Part shown: positions 12,238-14,149 of the stretch, in pieces
How the letters are laid out: each line of letters starts with the position of its first letter
Numbering within the stretch: the first letter of the stretch is position 1
NCBI GenBank assembly: GCA_038247555.1
Contig: JBBRUT010000093.1
Coordinates: 1 to 14,149 of the forward strand
DNA length: 14,149 bases
Reading direction: 5' to 3'
Source: JAHBXL01 sp038247555
Lineage (GTDB): Bacteria; Planctomycetota; Phycisphaerae; Phycisphaerales; UBA1924
Made by a program: the position numbers and the translations under genes
The notes under the pieces: model-generated
Seen by the model: only the letters and a program-made list of their open reading frames with translations
What the model was told of the DNA's origin: nothing
Database searches by the model: none

Positions 12238-12660
12238 ATGCTGGTACGTCTCCTATACGCGAGCAAAGCTCGGGACCCGATCACCAACGAGACTATCGCG
12301 AGCATCCTGTCCCAATCCCGCAAGAACAACCCGGAAACGGGAGTGACCGGCGTGCTGTGCGTCTGCCACGGGGGGGTGTTTATCCAGGTGCTTGAGGGCG
12401 GGCGCGATGAGGTGAACCAGCTCTACAGTAAAGTGCTCCACGACAACCGGCACATCGATGTGACCCTCCTTGACTACGCGGAAATCCCGGAACGCCGGTT
12501 CTCGGGTTGGCGGATGGGTCGTGTCGACCTCGACAAGGTCAACACAGCGGTCGTGCTGAAGTACTCCGAGAAGCCGCGGCTCGACCCGTTTGGAATGTCC
12601 GGCACCGTGGCGCTCAAGCTGCTGGAGGAACTGGCAAGCTCGGCGTCGATCGTGGGCTAA
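12238..12660 (+). CDS. Stand-alone BLUF blue-light photoreceptor
   Basis: This 140-residue protein consists of one BLUF domain (1-95) plus a short C-terminal helical tail. It binds FAD and senses blue light through a hydrogen-bond switch. All residues known to matter are present at near-canonical positions: Tyr7 (LLYAS), Asn31 (NNPETGVTG), Gln50 (FIQVLEG), Trp91 and Met93 (GWRMG). No effector domain (EAL, GGDEF, cyclase) is attached, so it must act through a partner, as short BLUF proteins such as PixD do. The ATG follows AGAGG (12226-12230), which overlaps the folE stop codon; the 11-nt gap indicates one folE-BLUF operon. An upstream extension in the same frame is antiparallel or shadow sequence within folE and was not used. 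Confidence 0.93.
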   Translation: MLVRLLYASKARDPITNETIASILSQSRKNNPETGVTGVLCVCHGGVFIQVLEGGRDEVNQLYSKVLHDNRHIDVTLLDYAEIPERRFSGWRMGRVDLDKVNTAVVLKYSEKPRLDPFGMSGTVALKLLEELASSASIVG

Positions 12661-12707
12661 GTTTGGTTACTCGCGAGAACAGCGCGGCTTTGACATTGCA
12701 TCACTCT

Positions 12708-13772
12708 TCATGATTGTGGTCGTTCGCGAGCACGTCGGACCACCTCGCTGAGCACGCTTCCTGCCGCCGCGACACCGCTCAAATACGCCCCCTCAACACG
12801 GCCGCCATGTGCCCAATCCCCGCACGCGGCGATAAGACGCTCGCGATCAACGAGACATCCTTCATTTGTTCGCTGGTCCGTGTTCGCGAATCTCCACCGA
12901 TGCGTTTTGAGCGTGATGGTCGGCGATGCCGGGACGCGAAGTGCTTCAAAGAAGGCTCTGAGCAACTCGTGGGCAACCTCATCCTTGTCCCGCTCGATGT
13001 TCGCTTCGCTCCAGCCGGGCGACGCGTGCAACACCCATGTCTCACGCGGAGGCCTTTTGGGCTTTGATGAGTCCCGTGCGACCCACGAGAGTGGAGCACT
13101 GTCGAGCCCGCTTTCCAGGTTGACAAAGACGCCGTCGAAATCGATTGGCACGCGCGCGTCAAACGACACCATCGCTGACCAGCACGGCCGCATCCTGACC
13201 GAGAGCGCCTGATCACAAAGACTCGGAGAATCAATCAACAAGTCCGCGGCTTGGGGTGCTGGCAACGCAACGATGACCGCGTCGAATATGCCAAGGTCCG
13301 TGTTCTTGTCGTCCTTGAGGGACCAGCGGCCTTCGGCGAAGTGAGTCGTCACGACCCGGACACCGAATCGCACCTCACCGTGGCCCCCAAGTGTTTCGAC
13401 AAGGTGACGCACCACCGCGTTCATTCCAGGAATGCCGACGTATCGCACCCGATCATCCGACGTTTCGGTGATGGTGCCGACGGAGTTCATCTGCCCAATC
13501 CGGCCACGCCATCGACCGGCGATGCCATCGTGCACCCAGCTCTCAACGAGCCGCTCGAACCGCTCGTCCTTTGTCGTGAAGTACTGAGCGCCGTGGTCGA
13601 ACCACAGGTCGTCCTGACGACGGGTGCTCATGCGACCGCCCGGGCCACGGCCCTTGTCAAAGACCATGACGTCGGCGTTCTGATCCGCCAGCGTCCGCGC
13701 GGCAGCCATCCCCGCCATTCCACCCCCTACCACTGCGACGCGCAGATTGTCTCGCGACGAGGTCACGTTCAT
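12708..13772 (-). CDS. FAD-dependent oxidoreductase, renalase-like (COG3380 style)
   Basis: This 354-residue flavoprotein has an N-terminal Rossmann motif VVGGGMAGMAAARTLA leading to FDKGRGPGGRMSTRR, then FDHGAQYFT, and a C-terminal FAD-binding segment IAACGDWAHGGRVEGAYLSG. This order is that of the renalase-like NAD/FAD oxidoreductases often found beside photolyase and folE genes. The substrate is unknown. I chose the ATG at 13772 because it places the glycine motif close to the N-terminus and because TACACT ends exactly 6 nt upstream; ATG 13799 is the alternative. The frame runs open to 13958, but that would overlap the neighbouring flavoprotein's 3' end. It converges on the BLUF gene with 47 bp between stops and no clear terminator. 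Confidence 0.88.
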   Translation of the reverse strand: MNVTSSRDNLRVAVVGGGMAGMAAARTLADQNADVMVFDKGRGPGGRMSTRRQDDLWFDHGAQYFTTKDERFERLVESWVHDGIAGRWRGRIGQMNSVGTITETSDDRVRYVGIPGMNAVVRHLVETLGGHGEVRFGVRVVTTHFAEGRWSLKDDKNTDLGIFDAVIVALPAPQAADLLIDSPSLCDQALSVRMRPCWSAMVSFDARVPIDFDGVFVNLESGLDSAPLSWVARDSSKPKRPPRETWVLHASPGWSEANIERDKDEVAHELLRAFFEALRVPASPTITLKTHRWRFANTDQRTNEGCLVDRERLIAACGDWAHGGRVEGAYLSGVAAAGSVLSEVVRRARERPQS

Positions 13773-13777
13773 CTCCC

Positions 13778-13783
13778 CAGTGT
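13778..13783 (-). promoter_or_regulatory. -10-like element for a leaderless oxidoreductase mRNA
   Basis: On the minus strand TACACT is followed by GGGGAG and then ATG. The purine run abuts the start codon and is too close to act as a Shine-Dalgarno. The 6-nt distance from a TANNNT box to ATG is the same as at 2803 and 2855. Confidence 0.4.
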
Positions 13784-13875
13784 ATTTGTGCAGGGCCATC
13801 CGAGCGGCGTGTTCGTGAAGTGGGCGACCATGATGGCCACCCATTCCCGGGCAGAGCGAGAGGACGTGGGACCAC

Positions 13876-14149
13876 CTACCGACATGAGAGCACCGCCTCC
13901 GCCGCGCGGCGTCCCGACTCCAGAGCGCCGTTAATCGAGGCGTTGTCGACATGGTCACCGGCTACGAAGACGCGGTCGGCTTTCGTCATTACGGATCGAC
14001 GCGGCATCGCCAATGCCGGGGCATCCTCGCTCGGCAGCGCGTGTTCAATGAAGTCGGTTCTGAGGTGTCGCCAGTCATCCACCTGGCCTCCGAACCACTC
14101 CCGCAGCTGAGAACGAACTCTTGGTACGAGGATCGAGTCGTGCAGCGAC
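13876..14149 (-). CDS. FAD-dependent amine-oxidase-like protein, C-terminal part (cut by window edge)
   Basis: Only the last 90 or so residues are inside the window; the frame is open to position 14149. The end of the protein has the C-terminal FAD-binding block of flavin amine oxidase and phytoene-desaturase-like enzymes: DRVFVAGDHVDNASINGALESGRRAAEAVL. Before it come VRSQLREWFG, VDDWRHLRTDFIEHALP and a proline-bounded stretch, also typical. It is transcribed leftward toward the complete flavoprotein, 103 bp upstream of it, so the two may form a tandem pair. The substrate cannot be told; the missing N-terminus and next genes would decide. Confidence 0.85.
   Translation of the reverse strand, partial: SLHDSILVPRVRSQLREWFGGQVDDWRHLRTDFIEHALPSEDAPALAMPRRSVMTKADRVFVAGDHVDNASINGALESGRRAAEAVLSCR

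Noticed and set aside
12690..12695. TTGACA between the BLUF and oxidoreductase genes as a promoter
   Set aside because: No -10-like hexamer lies 16-18 nt downstream, and it would read antisense into the oxidoreductase gene.
13773..13958. Upstream extension of the renalase-like oxidoreductase
   Set aside because: It would overlap the 3' end of the neighbouring flavoprotein, is Arg/His-rich, and precedes the normal N-terminus of FAD Rossmann proteins.

Overview
The window is GC-rich chromosomal DNA (my by-eye estimate is roughly two-thirds G+C) from a bacterium with an outer membrane. The gene set suggests a planctomycete-like organism, probably near Phycisphaerae: a eukaryote-type UDP-sugar pyrophosphorylase, HEAT-repeat lipoproteins, orphan coiled-coil secretory proteins and BH4-type pterin genes. 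This assignment is inferred from gene style; there is no rRNA or marker phylogeny in the window.

Layout. Positions 1-512 hold no gene but carry an array of short GC-rich hairpins, including two copies of a composite repeat. Leftward genes follow: a UDP-N-acetylhexosamine-type pyrophosphorylase (1334-2803), overlapping by 4 nt an alpha/beta hydrolase (513-1337). Facing away from them across 51 bp is ribulose-phosphate 3-epimerase (2855-3583). Rightward genes continue with a histidine-phosphatase-fold protein that has lost its catalytic histidines (3852-4490), accD (4599-5447), lnt (5582-7324), a HEAT-repeat lipoprotein (7357-8523), a signal-peptide/coiled-coil protein (8741-9598), a 72-residue membrane protein (9727-9945) and tRNA-Asp(GTC) with its promoter and terminator (10123-10237). 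Next come a tRNA-like inverted repeat and a leftward fragment resembling the C-terminal part of a uracil-DNA-glycosylase-fold protein (10305-10589).

The right end (10612-14149) is a pterin/flavin/light module. It has a two-domain PTPS-like protein (leftward), divergent from a folE-BLUF operon (rightward). Two leftward FAD-dependent oxidoreductases face that operon; the outer one is cut by the window edge. FolE makes dihydroneopterin triphosphate. The C-terminal PTPS domain has the C-x5-HGHNY motif of biopterin-type enzymes. The BLUF protein has all the residues needed for a blue-light flavin photocycle, and the complete flavoprotein is renalase-like (COG3380 style). This combination resembles light-induced gene sets of non-phototrophic bacteria, and it is the most interesting part of the window.

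Expression signals. Two convincing sigma70-type promoters with a perfect TTGACA are visible, ahead of the coiled-coil gene and the tRNA. Three starts (pyrophosphorylase, epimerase, renalase-like oxidoreductase) lack a usable Shine-Dalgarno but carry TANNNT exactly 6 nt before the ATG, which suggests leaderless transcripts. The other genes mostly have recognisable ribosome binding sites.
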